Shown here piece after piece: positions 10,263 to 16,898 of a stretch of DNA of 64,000 bases. The DNA is taken from contig NZ_JFHE01000002.1 of NCBI RefSeq assembly GCF_000698555.1, forward strand, positions 124,001-188,000, read 5' to 3'. Each line of letters opens with the position of its first letter. Positions within the stretch are counted from its first letter, which is position 1. The translations under genes were made by a program, and so were the position numbers. Source of the DNA: Caballeronia grimmiae (lineage in GTDB: Bacteria > Pseudomonadota > Gammaproteobacteria > Burkholderiales > Burkholderiaceae). A model generated the notes under the pieces. The model was not told the origin of the DNA, made no database searches, and saw nothing but the letters and a program-made list of their open reading frames with translations.

Positions 10263-11297
10263 ATGACCGACCTCATCCCATCTTCGCTGTTCGACGAAGT
10301 CAGGCGGCTGATCGATTCAGCGCGCGAACGCGCCGCCGCCGCCGTCAACGCCGAACTGACGCTGCTCTACTGGCAGATCGGCAGCCGCGTGCGCGCCGAA
10401 GTGCTGCGCGGCGCCCGGGCCGAATACGGCCGGCAAGTCGTCGCGACGCTCGCGCGTGAGCTGAGCGCCCGCTATGGACGCGGCTGGAGCGACAAGCAAC
10501 TGCGCCATTGCATCCGCCTGGCCGAAGTTTTCGCCGACGAGCAAAGTGTCTCCGCAGTGCGGAGACAATTGAGCTGGACGCATCTCAAGACCCTCATCTA
10601 CATCGACGATCCGCTCAAGCGCGACTTCTACATCGAGCTGGCGCGCGTCGAACGCTGGTCGTCTCGGCAGTTGCAGGAACGCATCCAGTCGATGCTTTTC
10701 GAGCGCAGCGCCATCTCCCGCAAGCCGCATGACGCCATCGCGCACGATCTCGCCGTGATGCGCGACGAAGGGCGCGTCGCACCCGAGACGCTCCTCAAAG
10801 ACCCGTACGTGCTGGACTTTCTCGGCCTCAACGACCATTACCTCGAAAAAGACCTCGAAGACGCGATTCTTCGGGAGATGGAGCAATTTCTGCTGGAGCT
10901 CGGCGCGGGTTTCACGTTCGTCGCGCGCCAGAAGCGCTTGCAGATCGACGAGGACGATTTCTACATCGACCTGCTGTTCTACAACCGCAAGCTGAGACGG
11001 CTCGTCGCGATCGAACTGAAGCTCGGCGCGTTCAAGGCCGAGTACAAGAGCCAGATGGAGCTTTATCTGCGCTGGCTCGCGAAGCACGAGCAGGAACCGG
11101 ACGAGTTGCCGCCGCTCGGCATCATCCTGTGCGCGGGCAAGAAGCAGGAGCAGATCGAGTTGCTGGAGCTGAACAAGAGCGGCATCCACGTGGCGGAGTA
11201 TCTGACCGTGCTGCCGCCGCGCGAGACGCTGGAGGCGAAATTGCACCAGTCGATCGAAGCGGCGCGGTCCCGATTGCTCGACAAAAATGTGGAATAA
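10263..11297 (+). CDS. DUF1016 (YhcG-type) PD-(D/E)XK nuclease-family protein
   Basis: The 344-residue product starts MTDLIPSSLFDEVRRLIDSA at 10263; an upstream in-frame ATG at 10182 would add 27 unconserved residues that include a palindrome. The N-terminal DUF1016 domain shows LLYWQIGSRVR, ARELSARYGRGWSDKQLR and the RRQLSWTHLKTLIYI segment. The C-terminal nuclease domain has DPYVLDFLGL, then FTFVARQKR, DEDDFYIDLLFYNRKLRRLVAIELK, in which D-(x)n-ExK forms a PD-(D/E)XK core, and KSQMELYLRWL. YhcG-family proteins are found alone or beside restriction-modification and toxin-like loci and are thought to process branched DNA; the function is not settled. Here it stands alone. Confidence 0.85.
   Translation: MTDLIPSSLFDEVRRLIDSARERAAAAVNAELTLLYWQIGSRVRAEVLRGARAEYGRQVVATLARELSARYGRGWSDKQLRHCIRLAEVFADEQSVSAVRRQLSWTHLKTLIYIDDPLKRDFYIELARVERWSSRQLQERIQSMLFERSAISRKPHDAIAHDLAVMRDEGRVAPETLLKDPYVLDFLGLNDHYLEKDLEDAILREMEQFLLELGAGFTFVARQKRLQIDEDDFYIDLLFYNRKLRRLVAIELKLGAFKAEYKSQMELYLRWLAKHEQEPDELPPLGIILCAGKKQEQIELLELNKSGIHVAEYLTVLPPRETLEAKLHQSIEAARSRLLDKNVE
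10547..10567. repeat. Perfect palindrome, copy 2, inside the DUF1016 coding region
   Basis: Arms TGTCTCCGCA and TGCGGAGACA (10 bp each) flank one G. The site codes for the VSAVRRQ part of the conserved segment before QLSWTHL. It shares the TGTCTCCGCAG core with copy 1, so the two sites are 311 bp apart centre to centre. I saw no third copy in the window by eye. Confidence 0.75.
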
Positions 11298-11421
11298 CTT
11301 CCTGTTTCGTCGCGTGTGCAACGTTTTCGTCCGGCGAAATTCGGGAAGCCTTCCCAAGTTGTTGGATAATTCGTCCTTTCGTCCGGCACCCCGTGCCCGA
11401 TGCCTGTAACTTGAGGCGTTT

Positions 11422-13164
11422 ATGTTTACTGAAGCAGACACCATCACCGATGAAGAAGTCATCTCGATCGCCCAGCGTCTGACCGACGAAGGGCGGCCGG
11501 TCACCCCCGTCACCGTCTGGTCGGAGCTGCGGCGCGGATCGGCCGTATCGATTGCTGCGGCCCTGCAGCGCTGGCGCGATGCGAGCCAGCCCGCGATGCC
11601 CGCCGCGCAACTTCCCGCCGAGATGCCGCACGAATTCGCCGACGCGCTGCTGAACGCCGCGCACCGGATCCGGAAGGCGTCCTGGGACGACGCGCAGAGC
11701 GCGATCGCGCAGCATACGGACAGCCTGAGCCAGCGGCTGCAAACGGCGCTCGCGGAACGCGACGAAGCGCTCGCGGTGTATCAGACGGCCGAAGGCGCCG
11801 CCGCCGACGTGCGCCGGCAGCACGACGACCTGACGCGCGGTCTGCGCGCTTCCGAGGAGACCGTCGCGCGCCTGCAGGCGCAGCTTGCCGGGGCCACGGA
11901 GCGCGCGGAGGCATCGCAGGCGCGTGCGGCGGAACTCGCCGAACGCACGTCGACGCAGGATGCCGTGCTCGCCGCCGCGCGCATGTCGCTCGACGAGGAG
12001 CGCAAGGCGCGCGAAGCGTTGAAGGCCGAAGTGACGGCGAAGAGCGAAGAGACCGGCCGCCTCGCTCGCGAGCGCGACGAAGCCCGCGAGGAAAGCGCGG
12101 CGAAATCCCAACAGGCGGAGCGGGCGACGCAGGAGGCGCAGGAAAGCGCAGCGCGCATCGCCGCGCTGGAAGCCGACCTGCAGGCAGCGCGCGCCGAACT
12201 CGCGAGCGAACGCGAAGCGCACACGGCGCGCAACGCCGACGCCGCCGCGCGGGACGAAGAGTTGCAGCGCGTCAAGCACGAGCTGGACGAAACGCGCGCA
12301 CAAAATGACGGAAGCCGTGCGCGCGTCGCGGAGCTGGAAGCCGAACTCGCGGCGAATCATGAAGTGAACGCGGCGCGTCAGGCCGAGGCGTCGGCGCGAG
12401 AAGAAGCCTTGCAGCGCGCGACCCGGGAACTCGAAGAAGCGCGCGCGCAGATCGACGAAAGCCGGTCGCGCGTCGCCGCGCTTGAAGCCGAGCTCGCCAC
12501 CGAACGCGAAGCGAATGCGGCGCATGGCGTGCAGGCATCGGCGGGACAGGAAACGCTCGCGCGTATCAGCCGCGAACTCGACGAAGCCCGCGCGCAGCTC
12601 AACGCCGCCAACGAAGAAAAGTCCGCTGCACAAGCCGAACTGGCGCGCGTGTCGCAAGAAGCCGCCGCCGCCGTGACGCGAGCGGACGAGGCGCAGCAGC
12701 AAGCGGCGCGGCTCGCGGAACAGCTCGCCGAGCGCGAAAAGAGCGAAGCCGCGATGCGCGACGAACTGCGCGACCACAAGATCGCATTGCAGACCGCGGG
12801 CACGGCCAAGGAAGAAGAGCTTGCCGCGTTGCAGCGCCGCCTTTCGGCGCAGGCGCAGACGCACTCGAAGGCCTACGACGAGCTTCGTTCCAACGCCGAG
12901 CAATGGGTCACGTATGCACGCGACCTCAAGCAGCGTCTCGATGTGGCCAACGAGAAGATTCTCTTCATCGATGCCCGCAGCACCGGCGAAGTCGCGTTGC
13001 TGCGCCGTCTTTCGACGGAGCTCGAGCGCCTGAAGCCCGATCACGAACTGGTGTTCCGCGAGGCGCAGCAGCGCGTCATCGGCGACAAGATCGCGCAGCA
13101 GCTTGCGCAAAAGGGCTATCGCTACGATCCGGCGACGGCGGTCATGTCGAAGATCGAAGGCTGA
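11422..13164 (+). CDS. KfrA-like DNA-binding coiled-coil protein
   Basis: The 580-residue protein begins with a KfrA_N-type DNA-binding domain (residues about 8-55: VISIAQRLTDEGRPVTPVTV then ELRRGSAVSIAAALQRWRD). Residues about 90-500 are an almost unbroken Ala/Glu/Arg-rich coiled coil with exact 49-residue repeats (see the repeat entry). The C-terminus (about 500-580) is more globular. KfrA proteins of IncP plasmids are autorepressors that form filamentous oligomers and help plasmid maintenance; chromosomal relatives are less studied. A role as nucleoid- or segregation-associated protein is inference. Ribosome site TTGAGG lies just upstream, and a strong hairpin follows the stop. Confidence 0.8.
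   Translation: MFTEADTITDEEVISIAQRLTDEGRPVTPVTVWSELRRGSAVSIAAALQRWRDASQPAMPAAQLPAEMPHEFADALLNAAHRIRKASWDDAQSAIAQHTDSLSQRLQTALAERDEALAVYQTAEGAAADVRRQHDDLTRGLRASEETVARLQAQLAGATERAEASQARAAELAERTSTQDAVLAAARMSLDEERKAREALKAEVTAKSEETGRLARERDEAREESAAKSQQAERATQEAQESAARIAALEADLQAARAELASEREAHTARNADAAARDEELQRVKHELDETRAQNDGSRARVAELEAELAANHEVNAARQAEASAREEALQRATRELEEARAQIDESRSRVAALEAELATEREANAAHGVQASAGQETLARISRELDEARAQLNAANEEKSAAQAELARVSQEAAAAVTRADEAQQQAARLAEQLAEREKSEAAMRDELRDHKIALQTAGTAKEEELAALQRRLSAQAQTHSKAYDELRSNAEQWVTYARDLKQRLDVANEKILFIDARSTGEVALLRRLSTELERLKPDHELVFREAQQRVIGDKIAQQLAQKGYRYDPATAVMSKIEG
12247..12540 (+). repeat. Tandem 49-codon repeats in the coiled coil of the KfrA-like gene
   Basis: Two adjacent units of exactly 147 bp (12247-12393 and 12394-12540) encode 49-residue segments that match in register: both have LQR near position 6, RAQ at 17-19, SR at 23-24, RVA at 26-28 and LEAEL at 30-34. 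A third, more diverged unit starts at 12541, and the preceding segment fits the same pattern with one extra heptad. 49 residues are seven heptads, so the repeat keeps coiled-coil phase. Confidence 0.75.
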
Positions 13165-13177
13165 GGCCGATGTCCCG

Positions 13178-13214
13178 CGCGCATCGCTCCCGCTTCTTGC
13201 GGGAGCGATGCGCG
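13178..13214. terminator. Strong hairpin after the KfrA-like gene
   Basis: Arms of 16 bp (CGCGCATCGCTCCCGC and its exact complement) surround a TTCTT loop, beginning 14 bp after the stop codon. No T tract follows on either side, so intrinsic termination is uncertain; the stem may also protect the 3' end. Confidence 0.5.
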
Positions 13215-13271
13215 TCGCGGACGTGATGTGAGACCATACGCACGAGCCTTGCCACGCAAAGGACCGTTCAT

Positions 13272-13670
13272 ATGGAAAGAACCGACCTCGCCGGCGTCTA
13301 TCGCGCCTATATCGCCTGCCTGAACGAACAGAACTGGCCGATGCTCGGCGCCTTCGTTCACGACGACCTCCATTACAACGGCCAGCCCATTCACCTCGCC
13401 GATTACCGGCAGATGCTCGAACGGGACTTCCGGCAAATCCCCGACCTTCGCTTCGACATTCGGCTTCTCACCGCCGATCCCCCCTATGTTGCGAGCCGCC
13501 TGTGGTTCGACTGCACGCCGGCGCGCGATTTTCTCGGCCTCGCTATCGACGGCAAGCGCGTTTCGTTCGCGGAGAACGTGTTCTACGAGTTTCGCGAGCG
13601 GAAGATCGTCGAGGTGTGGTCCGTGATCGACAAGGCCGCCATCGAAGCCCAGCTTCGCACGCTCCCATGA
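13272..13670 (+). CDS. SnoaL-like polyketide-cyclase-fold / ester cyclase-like protein
   Basis: The 132-residue protein follows an AAAGGA ribosome site. The pattern VYRAYIACLNEQNW, FVHDDLHYNGQPI, YRQMLERDFRQIPDLRFDI, FAENVFYEFRERKIVEVWSV fits the SnoaL-like NTF2 fold, a small cone-shaped alpha+beta domain used both as enzyme and as ligand binder. There is no way to name the substrate. Its stop codon overlaps the start of the broken GFA-family gene (ATGA), so the two were translationally coupled. Confidence 0.7.
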   Translation: MERTDLAGVYRAYIACLNEQNWPMLGAFVHDDLHYNGQPIHLADYRQMLERDFRQIPDLRFDIRLLTADPPYVASRLWFDCTPARDFLGLAIDGKRVSFAENVFYEFRERKIVEVWSVIDKAAIEAQLRTLP

Positions 13671-14008
13671 TCGACGCCTCCTGCCATTGCGGCGCGGTGA
13701 GCTTCACCGTCGACGCCCCGCCCGACGAAGTCAACGCCTGCGATTGCTCCCTGTGCCGGCGATACGGCGCGCGCTGGGCCTACTACGATCCGTCGCGCGT
13801 GCGCTTTGCGCCCGACAGCGGCCCGACCGAACTTTATATGTGAGGCCCGCGCAGGCTGGAGTTTCATCGCTGCGCGTCGTGCGGATGCGTGACGCACTGG
13901 CGCGCGGTAGATCCCGACCGGCCCGTCATGGGCATCAATACACGGATGATGCCGCCCGGCGCGCTGGCGAACGCACGCGTGCTCAGGAACGGCGAGCCGA
14001 TCGGCTGA
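13667..14008 (+). pseudogene. GFA-family (glutathione-dependent formaldehyde-activating-like) protein interrupted by an in-frame TGA
   Basis: The frame starts at an ATG overlapping the previous stop and reads MIDASCHCGAVSF, then CDCSLCRRYGARW, the two zinc-binding Cys clusters of the GFA family. At codon 59 (13841-13843) it meets TGA right after TELYM. Without any frame change the next codons read GPRRLEFHRCASCGCVTHWR, the third conserved Cys cluster, and continue to a normal stop at 14006-14008. Family members normally have Trp at the stop position, so one G-to-A change (TGG to TGA) explains it. As written the product is a 58-residue fragment without the third metal ligand set. A base-calling error is the main alternative. 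Confidence 0.75.
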
Positions 14009-14138
14009 CGCGGTCCGACTCTTGCGGAGCGCGATGACAGCAGGGCGTGATGATAGACTCGATCCGTTCCGCGGCCGCCCGTGCTCGGCGCTGCCCGAAT
14101 CCAACGCAACGACAGCAAAAACAGCAAAGAAAACAAGC

Positions 14139-14747
14139 ATGAAACGCTTCTCGATGATTCGCGACTTCCATCTCGCCGACTGGTTCACACTGGGCAACGC
14201 GGTCTGCGGCACGGGCGCCCTGTTCTCGACCATCAGCTACATCGACGATTCCGACGTCATGCATATCTATCTGGCGTGCGCGCTCGTGTTCGCGGCGCTC
14301 GTGTTCGATGTGCTCGACGGCCGCATCGCGCGGTGGCGTCAGAAGGCGTCGCTGCTGGGCAAGGAGCTGGATTCTCTCGCCGACGTAATTTCGTTCGGCG
14401 TCGCGCCGGCGATCATCGGCTATGGATGCGGCATGCGCGGCCTTTACGACCGCGTGATGCTGGCGTACTTCGTGGCGTGCGGCGTGTCGCGTCTCGCGCG
14501 CTACAACGTGACGACCGAAGAGATGTCCGGCAGCGCCGGCAAGGTTACGCATTTCGAGGGCACGCCGATTCCCACATCGTTCGCGATCGTGCTGATGCTC
14601 GGCATCGCCGCCTGGTTCGATGCGCTCGGGCCGCGCATGTGGTTCGGTGAATGGCGCATCGCCGGTTTCACGCTGCATCCGCTCGTGCTCGTCTACGCCA
14701 TCTCCGGCTCGCTGATGATCAGCCGCATCCGCATTCCGAAGCCGTAA
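14139..14747 (+). CDS. pssA: CDP-diacylglycerol--serine O-phosphatidyltransferase
   Basis: Started at the ATG at 14139 the protein has 202 residues and about six membrane helices. The CDP-alcohol phosphatidyltransferase signature DG-x2-AR-x8-G-x3-D-x3-D is perfect: DGRIARWRQKASLLGKELDS followed by LAD. The surrounding helix 1 segment FTLGNAVCGTGALFS and GTPIPTSFAIV near the end fit type II phosphatidylserine synthases, which join serine to CDP-diacylglycerol in the inner membrane on the way to phosphatidylethanolamine. It is shorter than many homologues (about 230-280), so a second, accessory pssA copy in the genome is possible. Confidence 0.78.
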   Translation: MKRFSMIRDFHLADWFTLGNAVCGTGALFSTISYIDDSDVMHIYLACALVFAALVFDVLDGRIARWRQKASLLGKELDSLADVISFGVAPAIIGYGCGMRGLYDRVMLAYFVACGVSRLARYNVTTEEMSGSAGKVTHFEGTPIPTSFAIVLMLGIAAWFDALGPRMWFGEWRIAGFTLHPLVLVYAISGSLMISRIRIPKP

Positions 14748-14934
14748 GTCTCTCTGCGGGCGCTATCAAGTTTCGATCAGCCCCGCCGTTTACACGTGGA
14801 TGAAAGGGCGCGGCATATTCGCCGCGTCCATCCCCAGGCGCCAGGCTCGCCGCGTCGACGCACACGTCGCACGCGGCACTCCCACTGCGGCAAACGGGAA
14901 TCTCATGGACCCGTTTCGAGAGCCCATCCACGTA

Positions 14935-15852
14935 ATGCAATTCATCCGCACGACCGCGAGCCTGGCTGGCGCTGTAGCCGCGCTCGTCTTGTACACGCCG
15001 TCCGCCCTCGCCGACGATGCCCCGGACGCGCCGGAGCTGCCGGCCGTGCCGCTCACCAGCGGCAAGCTGCTGCTCACGGGCGGCGTATCGCAAATTGAAG
15101 GCGCGGCGGGCGGCGGCCTCGCGCCGTGGGCCGTCATCGGCGGCTACGGCACGGCACGGCAGCTTGGCGCGAATGTTCACGGCACCTACGTCCACACGCA
15201 AGACTACGCGCTCGGCTCGTGGGGCTTGACCGTGGGCGTGGCGAACCGTGTCGAGTTCTCGCTCGCCGGCCAGCGTTTCGATACGCGCGATGCCGGCGCG
15301 AAGCTCGGCCTCGGCGAAGGGTACGCGTTCAATCAGAACATCTTCGGCCTCAAAGTGCGTCTTCTCGGCGATGCCGTGCTCGATCAGGACACGTGGATGC
15401 CGCAGGTCGCAGCAGGTATCCAGTTCAAGCACAACGAACAGGGCGGCGTGCTGAAGGCCATCGGCGCGGCGAGCAATTCGGGCACGGACTTCTATCTGTC
15501 CGCGACGAAGCTGCTGCTCGCGCAAAGCCTGCTGCTCAACGGCACCGTGCGCTTCACGAAGGCAAACCAGTTCGGCTTGCTGGGATTCGGCGGCGACAAA
15601 TCGAACGCGTACAAGCCGGAATTCGAATCGTCGGTGGCGTATCTGTTTACGAAGAATATCGCGATCGGCGCCGAATACCGCATGAAGCCCGACAACCTCT
15701 CGTTCGCCCGCGAACAGGATGCCTACGATGCGTTCGTCGCGTGGGCGCCCAACAAGCACGTGTCGCTGACGGCCGCGTATGTGTCGCTCGGCGATATCGC
15801 GACCATCCGGAATCAGCGCGGGCTCTACGTTTCGCTTCAGGCGGGCTTCTGA
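14935..15852 (+). CDS. DUF3034 family exported protein
   Basis: I start at the ATG at 14935, giving 305 residues with a signal peptide (hydrophobic SLAGAVAALVLYT, cleavage near SALA/DD); in-frame ATGs at 14905 and 14800 would add unconserved residues. The mature part is rich in alternating strands such as VEFSLAGQRF, DFYLSATKLLLAQSLLLNGT and NIAIGAEYRMKP, and ends in YVSLQAGF with a terminal Phe, which suggests an outer-membrane beta-barrel. DUF3034 has no known function. It heads a four-gene operon with an exported globin, an exported cupredoxin and a GGDEF-EAL protein, with the stop overlapping the next start. Confidence 0.75.
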   Translation: MQFIRTTASLAGAVAALVLYTPSALADDAPDAPELPAVPLTSGKLLLTGGVSQIEGAAGGGLAPWAVIGGYGTARQLGANVHGTYVHTQDYALGSWGLTVGVANRVEFSLAGQRFDTRDAGAKLGLGEGYAFNQNIFGLKVRLLGDAVLDQDTWMPQVAAGIQFKHNEQGGVLKAIGAASNSGTDFYLSATKLLLAQSLLLNGTVRFTKANQFGLLGFGGDKSNAYKPEFESSVAYLFTKNIAIGAEYRMKPDNLSFAREQDAYDAFVAWAPNKHVSLTAAYVSLGDIATIRNQRGLYVSLQAGF

Positions 15853-16292
15853 TGATGACCATGACCATTCGACACGCCGCGCTCGCGGCCTGCCTGCTCG
15901 CTGCATTGACGAGCATGAGCGCCCGCGCGCAGGACGACGCGCTGTACCGGCAATTCGGAGAGAAGGAAGGGCTCGTGCGCATCGTCGACGACATGTACGC
16001 GAGCGTGACCGTCGATCCGCGCACCGCGCCGTACTTCGAGAACGCGCCGATCGGGCGCATCAAGACCAAGCTCGTCGAGCAATTCTGCGTGCTGCTCGAT
16101 GGCCCGTGCGTCTACACCGGCCGCCCGATGCGACGCTCGCATGAAGGCCAGAACATCGATCGTGCGGCGTTCAACGCGCTCGTCGAAGACTTGCAGGCTG
16201 CGATGGACAAGAACGGCGTGCCGTTTCACGCGCAGAACAAGCTGCTCGCGAAGCTCGCGCCGATGTACCGCGATGTACAGGACCGTGAATGA
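15852..16292 (+). CDS. Exported group 1 truncated hemoglobin
   Basis: The 146-residue protein overlaps the preceding stop by one base (TGATG). Residues 1-26 form a signal peptide ending SARA, so the globin should act in the periplasm. The mature part has LYRQFGEKEGLVRIVDDMY, the helix-B/C aromatic region, then VYTGRPMRRSHEGQNI, in which His97 is the expected proximal heme ligand, and a C-terminal YRDV. Truncated hemoglobins bind O2, NO or CO; a periplasmic location next to a cupredoxin is unusual and suggests gas or redox chemistry outside the cytoplasm. Confidence 0.87.
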   Translation: MMTMTIRHAALAACLLAALTSMSARAQDDALYRQFGEKEGLVRIVDDMYASVTVDPRTAPYFENAPIGRIKTKLVEQFCVLLDGPCVYTGRPMRRSHEGQNIDRAAFNALVEDLQAAMDKNGVPFHAQNKLLAKLAPMYRDVQDRE

Positions 16293-16897
16293 TGAAAGCC
16301 TACCGATTCTTCTTCGCGCCGTTGCTGGCGCTTTGTGCATCGCTTGCGCAGGCGGCGAGCGTGCATGTTCAGGTCGTCGATCAGGCGGGCGCGCCCGTCC
16401 CCAATGCCGTGGTCTATGCGACGCCCGTGGCCGGCAAGCCGCCCGCGACGAAGCCTGCCGGCGCGATCATCGATCAGGTGAAGCGGCGTTTCGTGCCGCT
16501 CGTGTCCGTGGTGCAGACGGGCGCGTCGGTGACGTTTCCGAACAAGGACAACATCGAGCATGACGTGTACTCGTTTTCGCCCGCGAAGCGTTTCGAGCTG
16601 AACCTGTATCACGGCATTCCGTCGAATCCGGTCGTGTTCGACAAGCCCGGCCTCGTCGTGATGGGCTGCAATATCCACGACCAGATGGTGTCGTATCTGC
16701 TGATCGTCGATACGCCGTGGTTTGCGAAGACCGATGAAAAAGGCATGGCCGTCATCGACAACCTGCCCGCCGATGCGCTCAAGCTCTCCGCATGGCATTT
16801 CCGTCTGGGCGATCCGAACGCACAGCCGACGCAGAAGATCAACCCTGCGGCGGACGTCCCCGCGAAGTTCGCGCTGCAACTGAGGCCCGCCGAATAG
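16289..16897 (+). CDS. Exported cupredoxin-like protein (methylamine utilization protein-like)
   Basis: The ATG at 16289 overlaps the globin stop (ATGA). A 22-residue signal peptide ends QAAS. The mature domain carries the type-1 copper set: His91 in NIEHDVYSF and Cys127, His130, Met133 in MGCNIHDQM, a C-x2-H-x2-M spacing, here followed by a C-terminal extension after SYLLIVDTPWFAK. Homologues are often called methylamine utilization proteins, but no methylamine dehydrogenase genes are here. It probably transfers electrons in the periplasm, perhaps with the globin. Total length 202 residues. Confidence 0.8.
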   Translation: MMKAYRFFFAPLLALCASLAQAASVHVQVVDQAGAPVPNAVVYATPVAGKPPATKPAGAIIDQVKRRFVPLVSVVQTGASVTFPNKDNIEHDVYSFSPAKRFELNLYHGIPSNPVVFDKPGLVVMGCNIHDQMVSYLLIVDTPWFAKTDEKGMAVIDNLPADALKLSAWHFRLGDPNAQPTQKINPAADVPAKFALQLRPAE

Positions 16898-16898
16898 C

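Noticed and set aside
12247-12540. Direct repeats as a CRISPR array or mobile element end
   Set aside because: The repeat is in frame, keeps the coiled-coil heptads and has no spacers; it is a protein-level repeat.
11122-13110. 662-codon minus-strand frame opposite the KfrA-like gene
   Set aside because: It mirrors the heptad repeat of the coiled-coil gene and has no recognisable domain.
13841-13843. TGA in the GFA-family gene read as selenocysteine
   Set aside because: The family has Trp, not Cys, at this place and no selenocysteine insertion hairpin is evident downstream; a nonsense change is simpler.
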